Below are positions 1 through 6,450 of a DNA stretch of 8,965 nucleotides, one piece after another. The stretch spans positions 1 through 8,965 of the forward strand of contig JAFVZE010000033.1 of the NCBI GenBank assembly GCA_017508315.1. Reading direction: 5' to 3'. The notes below the pieces were generated by a model, which was given only the letters and a program-made list of their open reading frames with translations, was not told the origin of the DNA and searched no databases. Position 1 is the first letter of the stretch; the number at the start of each line of letters is the position of its first letter. The DNA is from Kiritimatiellia bacterium. Its GTDB lineage: Bacteria; Verrucomicrobiota; Kiritimatiellia; RFP12; UBA1067. A program made the position numbers and the translations under genes.

Positions 1-6
1 GAAAAT

Positions 7-1161
7 ATGAAAATGCAGGATGTCGGGCCAAACGGTCAAAGCCGTATTGTATTTTTGGATTATCTGCGCGTAATAGCCTGTTTTATGGTTTTATTGGCGC
101 ATTGTTGCGAACCGTTTTATTTTTCGGAGGATGGAGGATGTCTGCTCGAAAATTCCGGCGATGCGTTTTGGCTCGCCGTATTCGTCTCGGCGTGTGTAGC
201 ATGTGTTCCGTTGTTTGTGATGGCCTCAAGTTATCTGCTCTTCCCAGTCACACGGTCCGCCGGAGATTTTCTCAAGCATCGGTTTTTGCGCATACTGCTT
301 CCTTTTTTCGTGTGGTCGTGCATCTACTGCGCATTTTCAGGCGGCGGATGGCGTGAATTGTTTTTCAACTTTCCGATGTGCGGCGCGCACATGTGGTTCG
401 TCCCGATGCTTGCGGGGCTGTATCTCGTGATGCCGCTCTTGTCGCCCTGGGCCGAACGGGTTACCGCGAAGGAGACGAGATGGTGGATAGCGCTATGGCT
501 GGTCACCACCTCTTTTCCGTTCGTCAGAAAGATCGCGGCGATGGCGGTCGGCGGGGTCGGCGGCGGTTCGGAGCCGTTTCTCTGGGGAGAATGTCTGTGG
601 AATGAGTTTGGCGGCTTTCATTATGTAAGCGGATTCATGGGATATGTGCTCGTCGGTTTTTACATCCGCAAATTCACGCCGCAATTGTCATGGAAGCGGA
701 CGTTGCAGATATCTCTTCCGCTTTGGGTCTCGGGATGGCTGTTCAACTGTGCGGTTTTTCTGTGCCGGATTCCGAGTGCGAGCGGCTGGCCGGTGAAAGG
801 TCCGCTTTCTCTGGCGCTGGATCTTGAGCTTGGATGGCGTACCTGCACTACGGGCGTTGCCATGACGGCGATAGCGGCCTTTCTCGTGATCCGCAAATTC
901 ACGGCTGACGGCTGGTTTTACCGCCGGGTCATCAAGCCGCTTGCATCTGCAAGCTACGGAACGTATCTCGTTCATATGCTGGTCCTTCCCGCGGTGCTGG
1001 GATGGTTCAGGCCGCATTGCTGCACGCCGGTTGCAATGGTTCTGGGAGGAATTTCTTCATTTGTCCTTTCAAGTGCCATTAGCATGATTCTTCAGCGCAT
1101 TCCCAAAATCGGACGCATTCTCTCGCCCGGTCATCAGGTTGCCCGCCAATATTTGATATAA
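7..1161 (+). CDS. AT3-family integral membrane acyltransferase
   Basis: This 384-residue protein looks like a membrane acyltransferase of the AT3 (acyltransferase 3, OafA/OatA-type) family. Such proteins usually transfer acetyl or other acyl groups to surface glycans at the cytoplasmic membrane. The N-terminus has the family signature around residues 17-35 (LDYLRVIACFMVLLAHCCEP), including the Asp18-Tyr-Leu-Arg21 motif and His32, the expected catalytic histidine. A basic 'RFLRILLPFFVWS' segment follows at about residues 92-104, and 'YGTYLVHM' near residue 320 matches the family's last conserved helix. About ten hydrophobic segments cover the whole length, and there is no fused SGNH domain. 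The start at 7 is followed two codons later by another ATG at 13; only six bases upstream are visible, so the choice is open. The first 120 bases are 40% GC (counted), well below proS. The substrate cannot be read from the sequence, and the left neighbour is not visible. Confidence 0.87.
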   Translation: MKMQDVGPNGQSRIVFLDYLRVIACFMVLLAHCCEPFYFSEDGGCLLENSGDAFWLAVFVSACVACVPLFVMASSYLLFPVTRSAGDFLKHRFLRILLPFFVWSCIYCAFSGGGWRELFFNFPMCGAHMWFVPMLAGLYLVMPLLSPWAERVTAKETRWWIALWLVTTSFPFVRKIAAMAVGGVGGGSEPFLWGECLWNEFGGFHYVSGFMGYVLVGFYIRKFTPQLSWKRTLQISLPLWVSGWLFNCAVFLCRIPSASGWPVKGPLSLALDLELGWRTCTTGVAMTAIAAFLVIRKFTADGWFYRRVIKPLASASYGTYLVHMLVLPAVLGWFRPHCCTPVAMVLGGISSFVLSSAISMILQRIPKIGRILSPGHQVARQYLI

Positions 1162-1162
1162 T
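1154..1162 (+). promoter_or_regulatory. Extended -10 promoter element for proS, predicted leaderless
   Basis: TGATATAAT is a perfect -10 hexamer (1157-1162) with the TGN extension. It ends seven bases before the proS ATG at 1170. A -10 box normally lies 6-8 bases upstream of the transcription start, so transcription would begin at or within a base or two of the start codon. No Shine-Dalgarno sequence lies between. The TAA stop of the acyltransferase gene (1159-1161) sits inside the hexamer. No convincing -35 box is seen at 16-18 bases spacing, which is acceptable for extended -10 promoters. The assignment rests on sequence match and on recurrence at two other genes in the window. Confidence 0.6.
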
Positions 1163-1169
1163 ATCGACC

Positions 1170-2876
1170 ATGAAATGGACCAAAACGCTTATCCAGACCC
1201 TGCGCGACAATCCGCAGGACGCTGAAATCGATTCTCACAAGCTCCTGATGCGCGCGGGCATCTGCCGCAAGACCGCCGCGGGGCTTTTCACGTTCATGCC
1301 GCTCGGGATGCGCTCGCTCAAGAAAATCGAACAGATCGTGCGCGAGGAGATGGACGCGGCCGGCGCGAGCGAAATCCTCATGCCGGCGCTGCAGCCGTCC
1401 GAACTCTGGCGCAAGACCGGCCGCTGGGACGCGATGGGCGCGAACATGTTCCGCCTCAAGGACCGCGCCGAGCGCGACATGGCTATGGGTCCGACCGCGG
1501 AAGAGGAAGTGACCGATCTCATGACCAACATCATTTCCTCCTACCGTCAGCTGCCGCTCAACGTCTACCAGATCCAGACGAAATTCCGCGACGAGACGCG
1601 TCCGCGCTTCGGGCTGATGCGTTCGAAGGAATTCATCATGAAGGACGGCTACAGCTTCGACGTCGATGCGGAAGCGGCCGATAAAACGTATTGGACGATG
1701 TACCGCGCCTACGAGCGCATTTTCGCGCGCTGCGGACTGAAGGCGACGCCGGTGCAGGCCGACGGCGGCGACATGGGGGATTCAATGACGCACGAATTCC
1801 ACGCGCTCGCCGACGCGGGAGAAGACGCGATCGCTTTCTGCGACGGCTGCGGCTACGCCGCCAACACGGAAAAGGCCGAACGCGTGTGCAATCCCGTTTT
1901 CGGGAAGGTCGACGCTCCCGTCGAGGAGGTGCACACTCCGAACGCGAAGACCATCGACCAGGTCGCCGCGTTCATGGGGCTCGACGGCAGCGCGTTCGTC
2001 AAGTCGCTCGTGTACCTTGCCGACGGCGAACCGGTTATGGTCTGCGTTCCGGGCGACCGCGACGTCAACGAGGTGAAGCTCAGGCGCTATCTCGGCGCGA
2101 AAAGCGTGACGCTGGCCGATTACGCGCTCGTGCGCGACGTGAGCGGGGCGGGGGTCGGTTCGGTGGGGCCGGTGAAACCGCTCAAGGCCGATGTGCGCAT
2201 AGTCGCCGATATCGGGCTGAAAGGCGCTTCGGGCTGCATCGTCGGCGCCAACAAGGACGATTATCATCTCAAGAACGTCGATCTCGACCGCGACGCGAAG
2301 ATCGCCGGCTACGCCGATCTCGTCATTGTCCGCGAAGGCGACGTCTGCGCCAAGTGCGGCAAGAAGATCACCATCCGCCGCGGCATTGAAGTCGGGCAGG
2401 TTTTCAAGCTCGGAACCAAGTACACCAAGGCTTTCAACACCGTCTACAAGGACGAGAACGCCGCCGAAACGCTCTGCGTCATGGGCTGCTACGGCGTCGG
2501 AGTCTCGCGCACTCTGCAGGCGGTCATCGAACAGAGCCACGACAAAGACGGCATCATCTGGCCTTCGTCGGTCGCGCCGTACCAGGTGGTCATCGAAAAC
2601 CTCGATCCGTCGGTGGAGGAAGTGACGAAAGTCGCCGATGAACTCGAGGCGGAGCTTGTCAGGCGCGGAGTCGACGTCATCGTCGACGACCGTGAAGAGC
2701 GCCCGGGAGTCAAATTCAAGGACGCAGATCTCATCGGCTTCCCCGTGCGCGTCGTGGTCGGCGCGAAGGGGCTCGCCGGCGGCGGCGTGGAAGTGAAGCG
2801 CCGCGACGAAGACAAGTCAAAGACGCGTATCGTTCCCGTCGCCGATGCGGCGGCGGAAATCGTGCGTTCGCTCTGA
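1170..2876 (+). CDS. proS: Prolyl-tRNA synthetase (bacterial type, with editing domain)
   Basis: ProS charges tRNA-Pro with proline in the cytoplasm, using ATP. The 568 residues match the usual length of the bacterial-type enzyme, and the domains are in standard order. Class II motif 1 is around residues 45-75, and motif 2 (FRDETRPRFG, 139-148) is followed by MRSKEFIMKDGYSFD (150-164). The inserted YbaK-like editing domain spans about 225-390, with Lys278 in 'FVKSL' at the position of the editing-site lysine. Motif 3 is GCYGVGVSR (439-447). A C-terminal anticodon-binding domain (about 468-568) carries the conserved DDREERPGVKFKDADLIG. Two CxxC pairs (C224/C227 and C393/C396) bracket the editing domain and could bind a metal; this is an inference. 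Codon use is strongly GC-biased. It is probably the first gene of a three-gene transcript with the transporter and propeller genes. Confidence 0.98.
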   Translation: MKWTKTLIQTLRDNPQDAEIDSHKLLMRAGICRKTAAGLFTFMPLGMRSLKKIEQIVREEMDAAGASEILMPALQPSELWRKTGRWDAMGANMFRLKDRAERDMAMGPTAEEEVTDLMTNIISSYRQLPLNVYQIQTKFRDETRPRFGLMRSKEFIMKDGYSFDVDAEAADKTYWTMYRAYERIFARCGLKATPVQADGGDMGDSMTHEFHALADAGEDAIAFCDGCGYAANTEKAERVCNPVFGKVDAPVEEVHTPNAKTIDQVAAFMGLDGSAFVKSLVYLADGEPVMVCVPGDRDVNEVKLRRYLGAKSVTLADYALVRDVSGAGVGSVGPVKPLKADVRIVADIGLKGASGCIVGANKDDYHLKNVDLDRDAKIAGYADLVIVREGDVCAKCGKKITIRRGIEVGQVFKLGTKYTKAFNTVYKDENAAETLCVMGCYGVGVSRTLQAVIEQSHDKDGIIWPSSVAPYQVVIENLDPSVEEVTKVADELEAELVRRGVDVIVDDREERPGVKFKDADLIGFPVRVVVGAKGLAGGGVEVKRRDEDKSKTRIVPVADAAAEIVRSL

Positions 2877-2888
2877 CCGGGCATAAGC

Positions 2889-2894
2889 GGGGAG
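2889..2894 (+). promoter_or_regulatory. Shine-Dalgarno sequence of the MFS gene
   Basis: GGGGAG lies eight bases before the ATG at 2903, within the 26-base gap after proS. It supports that start and contrasts with proS itself, which has no such site. Confidence 0.6.
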
Positions 2895-2902
2895 ACGGAC
2901 AA

Positions 2903-4132
2903 ATGACGGATGAGAACGGCGGAAATTACAAATGGGGGGCGCTTGCGCTCCTTTGTGCGGCCTGCTTCCTGCAGCAGGGGATGCGCCAGATATTTCCGCC
3001 GCTCGCCTCTTCCATCGGCGACGGATTCGGCGCGTCGGCCGCGTTCCGCGGCTCGGTGATGGGCGTATTCACGCTCGTCTACGCGCTCGCCGTTCCTTTT
3101 TCCGGGATGGCCGGGGATTTCCTGAGCCGCAAGAAGATCGTCATCTTCGCGCTCGCCGTTTTCTCGCTCGGCGTTCTGGGCGCTGGCTGGGCGACGGGGA
3201 TTCTCGGGATAATGCTCATGTACGGGGCGGTGAACGGTTTCGGGCAGAGCTTTTTCTATCCGGCGGCGACATCGCTCGTGCAGCAGCTCCACAGCGAGCG
3301 CAAGGCGACGGCGCTTTCGATCCTCCAGATCGCGCTGTATTCGGGAATCGTTCTTTTCTCCTTCGCTTCCGGCAAGATGCTCGATGTCTGCGGGAACTGG
3401 CGCGTTCCGTTCAGGGTTTTCGGAATCGCCGGCGTGGTCTGGGCGCTTGTGCTCGTGTTTCTGCTCCGCGACACTAAGCCGGTTCGGGGACCCGTCGCGG
3501 AAAAGCCGCGCTTCGCCGACGCGCTCAGGGCGGTATTTTCGAAACCGTCGGCGATACTGCTGGCGTTGGGACTGGGGATGCAGATATTCGTGGATGTGGG
3601 TTTCAAGATGTGGATGCCCACCTATCTCAAAGAGACGTTTCCGGGGATGGGGGCGGCGTCATACGGTCTGCACGCCGTTCTCTGGCATTATCTCGGAGCG
3701 TTCGCGGGCGTGGTCGTCGGCAGCCGCATCGCCGACCGTTTGGTCCGCGTGCGCCACGGCATCCGCATGGAGATGAACATCGCCGGGCTGGTTCTCGGAG
3801 CTCCGTTCATTCTCTGGATGTCCGAGGCCGGCACCTTCCGGGCGGTCTGTGCGGCGATGGGGCTTTTCGGATTTTTCCGCGGCGTCTACGATTCCAACCA
3901 GTTCGCCTCGATTTTCGATGTCATCGCTCCGCGCTACCGCGCTTCGGCGATGGGAGTCGTGCTCGCTTTCGCTTTCGCCTTCGGAGCCGTCGCTCCGGTG
4001 GTGCTCGGGATGGTTAAAGACTCTTTCTCGATGAGCGCGGGGCTTTCGTCGCTCTGCGTGTTCTTTCTGCTGGGGGCCGCGCTCATCGCCGTGGCAAGGT
4101 ACCGATTCCTTGAACGCGATTACGAAGGTTAG
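2903..4132 (+). CDS. Major facilitator superfamily transporter
   Basis: This 409-residue integral membrane protein has about twelve hydrophobic segments in two halves, the standard MFS layout. The cytoplasmic loop between helices 2 and 3 has a degenerate MFS motif A, 'GMAGDFLSRKKIV' (about residues 68-80). 'NGFGQSFFYPAATSL' (about 112-126) corresponds to the helix 4 region. 'YRASAMGVVLAFAFAFGAVAP' late in the protein resembles sugar-phosphate and organic-anion permeases (GlpT or anion:cation symporter types). A central charged loop at about 190-212 separates the halves. The gene starts 26 bases after proS, with a good Shine-Dalgarno sequence, and ends five bases before the lactonase-type gene. 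Substrate is not determinable; the neighbour suggests a sugar, sugar acid or lactone imported for cytoplasmic use. The MFS assignment is firm and the substrate idea is an inference. Confidence 0.9.
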   Translation: MTDENGGNYKWGALALLCAACFLQQGMRQIFPPLASSIGDGFGASAAFRGSVMGVFTLVYALAVPFSGMAGDFLSRKKIVIFALAVFSLGVLGAGWATGILGIMLMYGAVNGFGQSFFYPAATSLVQQLHSERKATALSILQIALYSGIVLFSFASGKMLDVCGNWRVPFRVFGIAGVVWALVLVFLLRDTKPVRGPVAEKPRFADALRAVFSKPSAILLALGLGMQIFVDVGFKMWMPTYLKETFPGMGAASYGLHAVLWHYLGAFAGVVVGSRIADRLVRVRHGIRMEMNIAGLVLGAPFILWMSEAGTFRAVCAAMGLFGFFRGVYDSNQFASIFDVIAPRYRASAMGVVLAFAFAFGAVAPVVLGMVKDSFSMSAGLSSLCVFFLLGAALIAVARYRFLERDYEG

Positions 4133-4137
4133 GGAAT

Positions 4138-5211
4138 ATGATCGCGCTTCTCTCTTCGATCGTCTACTGCTATGTCGGATGTTCGTCCGGCTCGCCGGAC
4201 AAAGAGTCGCTCAACGTTCTTGAATGCGATACCGAAACCGGTGCGGCGAAAATCGTTCAGACGGTGAAGGGATTTCAGGGAACGACTTATTTTCAGGTCT
4301 GCGGGGAGCGGCTTTACACCGTGTTTTCGGAAATGCGCGAAGGGAAGAAGCGCTCTTGCGCGGCGCGGTTTCCGATCGGCGCGCAGGGGAGGCTCGGTGA
4401 AATGCGTCGACTCGCAGAACTTCCCTGCGAAGCTCCTTGCCATGTCGCGCTTTCGCCGGACGGAAAGCTTTTCGCCTTTGCCGCCTACGGCTCGGCGACG
4501 GTGGGCGTGTTGCCGGTGGACGGCGGTGAGGTGCGCTCGTTCGTGCTGCCGGATGCGGGGATGGGCAATTTCCCCGGCCGCCAGAAGAAGGCGTACGCGC
4601 ATTACGCGTTCTTCACGCCCGACGCTGCAAGGGTCGGGTTCGTCGATCTCGGATGCGACAGGATCCACTTCTTCGATCCCGCGACGATGGAGCGCGATGA
4701 AAAAATGACCGTCCGCGCCGATTGCGGCGACGGGCCCAGGCACTGCGTCTGGTCGAAGGACGGAAAGTTTCTTTTTCTCTTGAACGAGCTTTCCAATTCC
4801 GTCATGTCGTTCGGTTTCGACGGCAGATCGTTCCGCCGCGTCGGCAAGTGGACGACGCTTCCCGGCGGGTTCAAAGGCTTCTCCAAGGCCGCGGCGATCA
4901 AACTTACCGGAGACGGAAAGATTCTCATGGCGTCCAACCGCGGGTGCGATTCGATCGCGTTTTTTGCTGTCGACTCCGGAAGCGGCAGACTGGAAATGCG
5001 CAATATCGCCATGCTCAAAGGACCGTTCCCGCGCGATTTCGAGCTGGTGCCCGGCGAGAAGTTCATGGTCGTCGGGCACAAGCGCGGCAACGAAATCCAG
5101 GTCTACCGTTTCGACCGCGCCGCCTGCACGCTCGAAGCGGTCGGCGCGCCGCTCAAGGCGTGGATGCCGCTCTGCTTCAAGTTCGGGAAATATGACGGCG
5201 GAGTTTTCTGA
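4138..5211 (+). CDS. Lactonase-family seven-bladed beta-propeller (6-phosphogluconolactonase-like)
   Basis: This 357-residue protein matches the YbhE/Pgl-type lactonase family, whose characterised members hydrolyse 6-phosphogluconolactone or other sugar lactones. Family marks appear in order. These are a first strand 'YVG' (12-14), 'HVALSPDGKLFAFA' (102-115), 'PGRQKKAYAHYAFFTPD' (146-162) with His155, 'GPRHCVWSKDGKFLF' (199-213) then 'NELSNSV' (216-222), 'SNRGCDSI' (266-273) and 'PRDFELVPGEKF' (298-309). Length fits the usual 330-360. It has no clear signal peptide: 'YVGC' at 12-15 vaguely resembles a lipobox but is where the first blade strand belongs. Thirteen cysteines also argue for a cytoplasmic protein. 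AAGG at 4125-4128 is a plausible ribosome site. The gene sits five bases after the MFS gene. Its last 109 bases overlap the opposing regulator gene. The exact substrate is unknown, because many such propellers are not true 6-phosphogluconolactonases. Confidence 0.85.
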   Translation: MIALLSSIVYCYVGCSSGSPDKESLNVLECDTETGAAKIVQTVKGFQGTTYFQVCGERLYTVFSEMREGKKRSCAARFPIGAQGRLGEMRRLAELPCEAPCHVALSPDGKLFAFAAYGSATVGVLPVDGGEVRSFVLPDAGMGNFPGRQKKAYAHYAFFTPDAARVGFVDLGCDRIHFFDPATMERDEKMTVRADCGDGPRHCVWSKDGKFLFLLNELSNSVMSFGFDGRSFRRVGKWTTLPGGFKGFSKAAAIKLTGDGKILMASNRGCDSIAFFAVDSGSGRLEMRNIAMLKGPFPRDFELVPGEKFMVVGHKRGNEIQVYRFDRAACTLEAVGAPLKAWMPLCFKFGKYDGGVF

Positions 5212-6362
5212 CCGGAGTTCACGTGCCGGTGAACGCGCTGGACGTGCCGGTTGTTTTCCTCGCGGTACTGTTTCATGGTCATGCCCGTGCGTCTGAAGAA
5301 AAACCGCTTCGGAAAGGTTTCGGAACTGTAGCCGCAGAAGTTTATCACGGCGGATATCTTCATCGACGTGGTCGCGAGCAGTTCGCACATGCGCTGGAAT
5401 CTGACCTCGTGGATTTCCTCCAGAATCGATCTGCCGGTCGCGTTCCTGAACCGTATCGTGGCCTCGCATCTCGAGCATTTCATGATTTCCATGATGTCCC
5501 CGATGCTTATCTTCATGGTGCAGGCGTGACGCCTGATAAAATCCACCGCTTCCGTCACTTTCGACTCATGGGCGATGAAAAGCCGGGTGGAGCCTCTGCG
5601 CACAATTCTCTCGGGCCTGTAGTAAACGGTTTTCGCGAGGCTGGACGGCCGCCTGATCTCGTCGATGATCATCTTTCCCAGTTCAAAACCGGCGTTTTCA
5701 AGATTCGTTTCGATGCTGGTTATTCCCGGTACGATGCCTTCGCAGAATATCTCGTCGTTATCCACGCCGACTACCGCGATTTCTCCGGGGACATGCAGCC
5801 CCGTCTGCTGCGCGATCGCCACGACTTGCTGCGCGACGGCGTCGTTCGCGGCGAAAATTCCGCACGGTTTGCGCAGCGATTTCAGCCAGGCGGAGAGATT
5901 TCCTTTGCTGAAGTTCTGCATCTTTTTCCCGGCGGACATGATCTCCTGCGAAAACACCCTGCCTCTGACGACGGACCACATCAGTTTGCGGCTGAAGGGC
6001 ACGTAGGCGTAGTTGTCGAAACCGGTCTTCAGCAGTTCTTCGGCAGCCATTCTGGCCACGGCGGCGGAATCGTGGGTGAAGGACGGATGTCGCGTGCGGC
6101 CGCAGCCGGGAGGGCGGTTGAGGAACACGACCGCGCGGTTCCCGAAAACCCTGTCCGGAGGCGGAACTTCTCCGGCGCTGCAGTCCACTATGCAGCCGCC
6201 CGGATTCCAGACCTGGAGGATTTCGCCGTAGCATTCGTGTTTCTTGGGACGGGGCAGCGTGTGGACTATCCAGCCGTCCCGTCCAGCGGCTCTCTGCAGT
6301 CCGGACAGCATGGGGCGCCACACTCCGAATCTGGAAGGCTGGAAATAAAGAATGCATTTCAC
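5103..6362 (-). CDS. XylR-type regulator: LacI-like sugar-sensing domain fused to AraC DNA-binding domain
   Basis: This 419-residue protein is a cytoplasmic transcription regulator built like E. coli XylR. The periplasmic-binding-protein-like (LacI/GalR) effector domain covers about residues 1-260. Its clearest parts are 'GIFAANDAVAQQVV' (168-181) and 'VPGEIAVVGVDNDE' (191-204). The AraC-type DNA reader covers about 268-367, with a first helix-turn-helix near 286-306 and a second near 334-358 ending 'FRRTGMTMKQYRE' (356-368). There is no N-terminal LacI helix-turn-helix, as expected for this class. The start is GTG at 6362, six bases after an extended -10 box. The protein continues about 52 residues past the normal AraC end. 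The tail is low-complexity in character, and its last 35 residues are encoded antisense to the lactonase-type gene. By position it should control the divergent GH20-GH78 genes in response to a sugar; the ligand is unknown. Confidence 0.9.
   Translation of the reverse strand: MKCILYFQPSRFGVWRPMLSGLQRAAGRDGWIVHTLPRPKKHECYGEILQVWNPGGCIVDCSAGEVPPPDRVFGNRAVVFLNRPPGCGRTRHPSFTHDSAAVARMAAEELLKTGFDNYAYVPFSRKLMWSVVRGRVFSQEIMSAGKKMQNFSKGNLSAWLKSLRKPCGIFAANDAVAQQVVAIAQQTGLHVPGEIAVVGVDNDEIFCEGIVPGITSIETNLENAGFELGKMIIDEIRRPSSLAKTVYYRPERIVRRGSTRLFIAHESKVTEAVDFIRRHACTMKISIGDIMEIMKCSRCEATIRFRNATGRSILEEIHEVRFQRMCELLATTSMKISAVINFCGYSSETFPKRFFFRRTGMTMKQYREENNRHVQRVHRHVNSGQKTPPSYFPNLKQSGIHALSGAPTASSVQAARSKR
5221..5251. 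repeat. Ten-base direct repeat at the 3' end of the regulator gene
   Basis: ACGTGCCGGT occurs at 5221-5230 and again at 5242-5251, offset by 21 bases (seven codons). On the minus strand both copies contribute to 'RHV' tripeptides in the regulator's C-terminal tail (residues 372-381). It lies in the short stretch between the lactonase-type stop and the end of the AraC domain. It may be a small local duplication and no function is evident. Confidence 0.5.
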
Positions 6363-6368
6363 GGCGCC

Positions 6369-6377
6369 ATTATATCA
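6369..6377 (-). promoter_or_regulatory. Extended -10 promoter element for the regulator, predicted leaderless
   Basis: On the minus strand TGATATAAT reads from 6377 to 6369, with six bases (GGCGCC) before the GTG start at 6362. It is identical over TTTGATATAAT to the element before proS. There is no Shine-Dalgarno sequence between the box and the start codon. No convincing -35 box was found; the bases at that distance read AAACAC. Confidence 0.6.
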
Positions 6378-6382
6378 AAATC

Positions 6383-6403
6383 TGAAAGAGTGTGTTTTTT
6401 TCA
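6383..6403. promoter_or_regulatory. Candidate operator: short inverted repeat between divergent promoters
   Basis: TGAAA (6383-6387) and TTTCA (6399-6403) form an inverted repeat with an 11-base spacer, inside the AT-rich 88-base divergent gap (33 of 88 bases G or C). Centred at 6393, it would lie about 31 bases upstream of the predicted regulator start and about 57 upstream of the predicted GH20 start. That geometry would suit self-repression plus activation of the glycosidases. The arms are only five bases, so this could be chance in AT-rich DNA. A tandem CATTCATTC at 6402-6410 is an alternative site. Confidence 0.2.
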
Positions 6404-6434
6404 TTCATTCGGATATAAGGCATGAGATAGATTA

Positions 6435-6443
6435 TGCTACAAT
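6435..6443 (+). promoter_or_regulatory. Extended -10 promoter element for the GH20 gene, predicted leaderless
   Basis: TGCTACAAT contains a one-mismatch -10 hexamer (TACAAT, 6438-6443) with the TGN extension. It ends seven bases before the ATG at 6451. The intervening CTGCGCC has no ribosome-binding motif. There is no good -35 hexamer (ATAAGG or TATAAG at 17-18 bases), consistent with a promoter that depends on an activator such as the divergent regulator. Confidence 0.55.
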
Positions 6444-6450
6444 CTGCGCC

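Noticed and set aside
1782..2540. Minus-strand open frame (252 codons) inside proS
   Set aside because: Fully inside a canonical ProS coding sequence and without recognisable features, so taken as a coding shadow.
4138..4185. Possible lipoprotein signal in the lactonase-type protein (YVGC at residues 12-15)
   Set aside because: There is no positive N-region, the -3 residue is Tyr, and YVG is the expected first blade strand of the family. The protein is also cysteine-rich, which suits the cytoplasm.
4129..5478. Minus-strand open frame (449 codons) opposite the lactonase-type gene
   Set aside because: Low-complexity Arg/Glu/His-rich product; the plus-strand frame has clear propeller motifs.
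5223..6425. Plus-strand open frame (400 codons) opposite the regulator
   Set aside because: It mirrors codons of a well-supported XylR-type gene, shows no domain of its own, and would abolish the divergent promoter arrangement.
6352..6450. Upstream in-frame start for GH20 at 6352
   Set aside because: It would add 33 residues before the signal peptide, overlap the regulator's start, and place the -10 box inside the gene.
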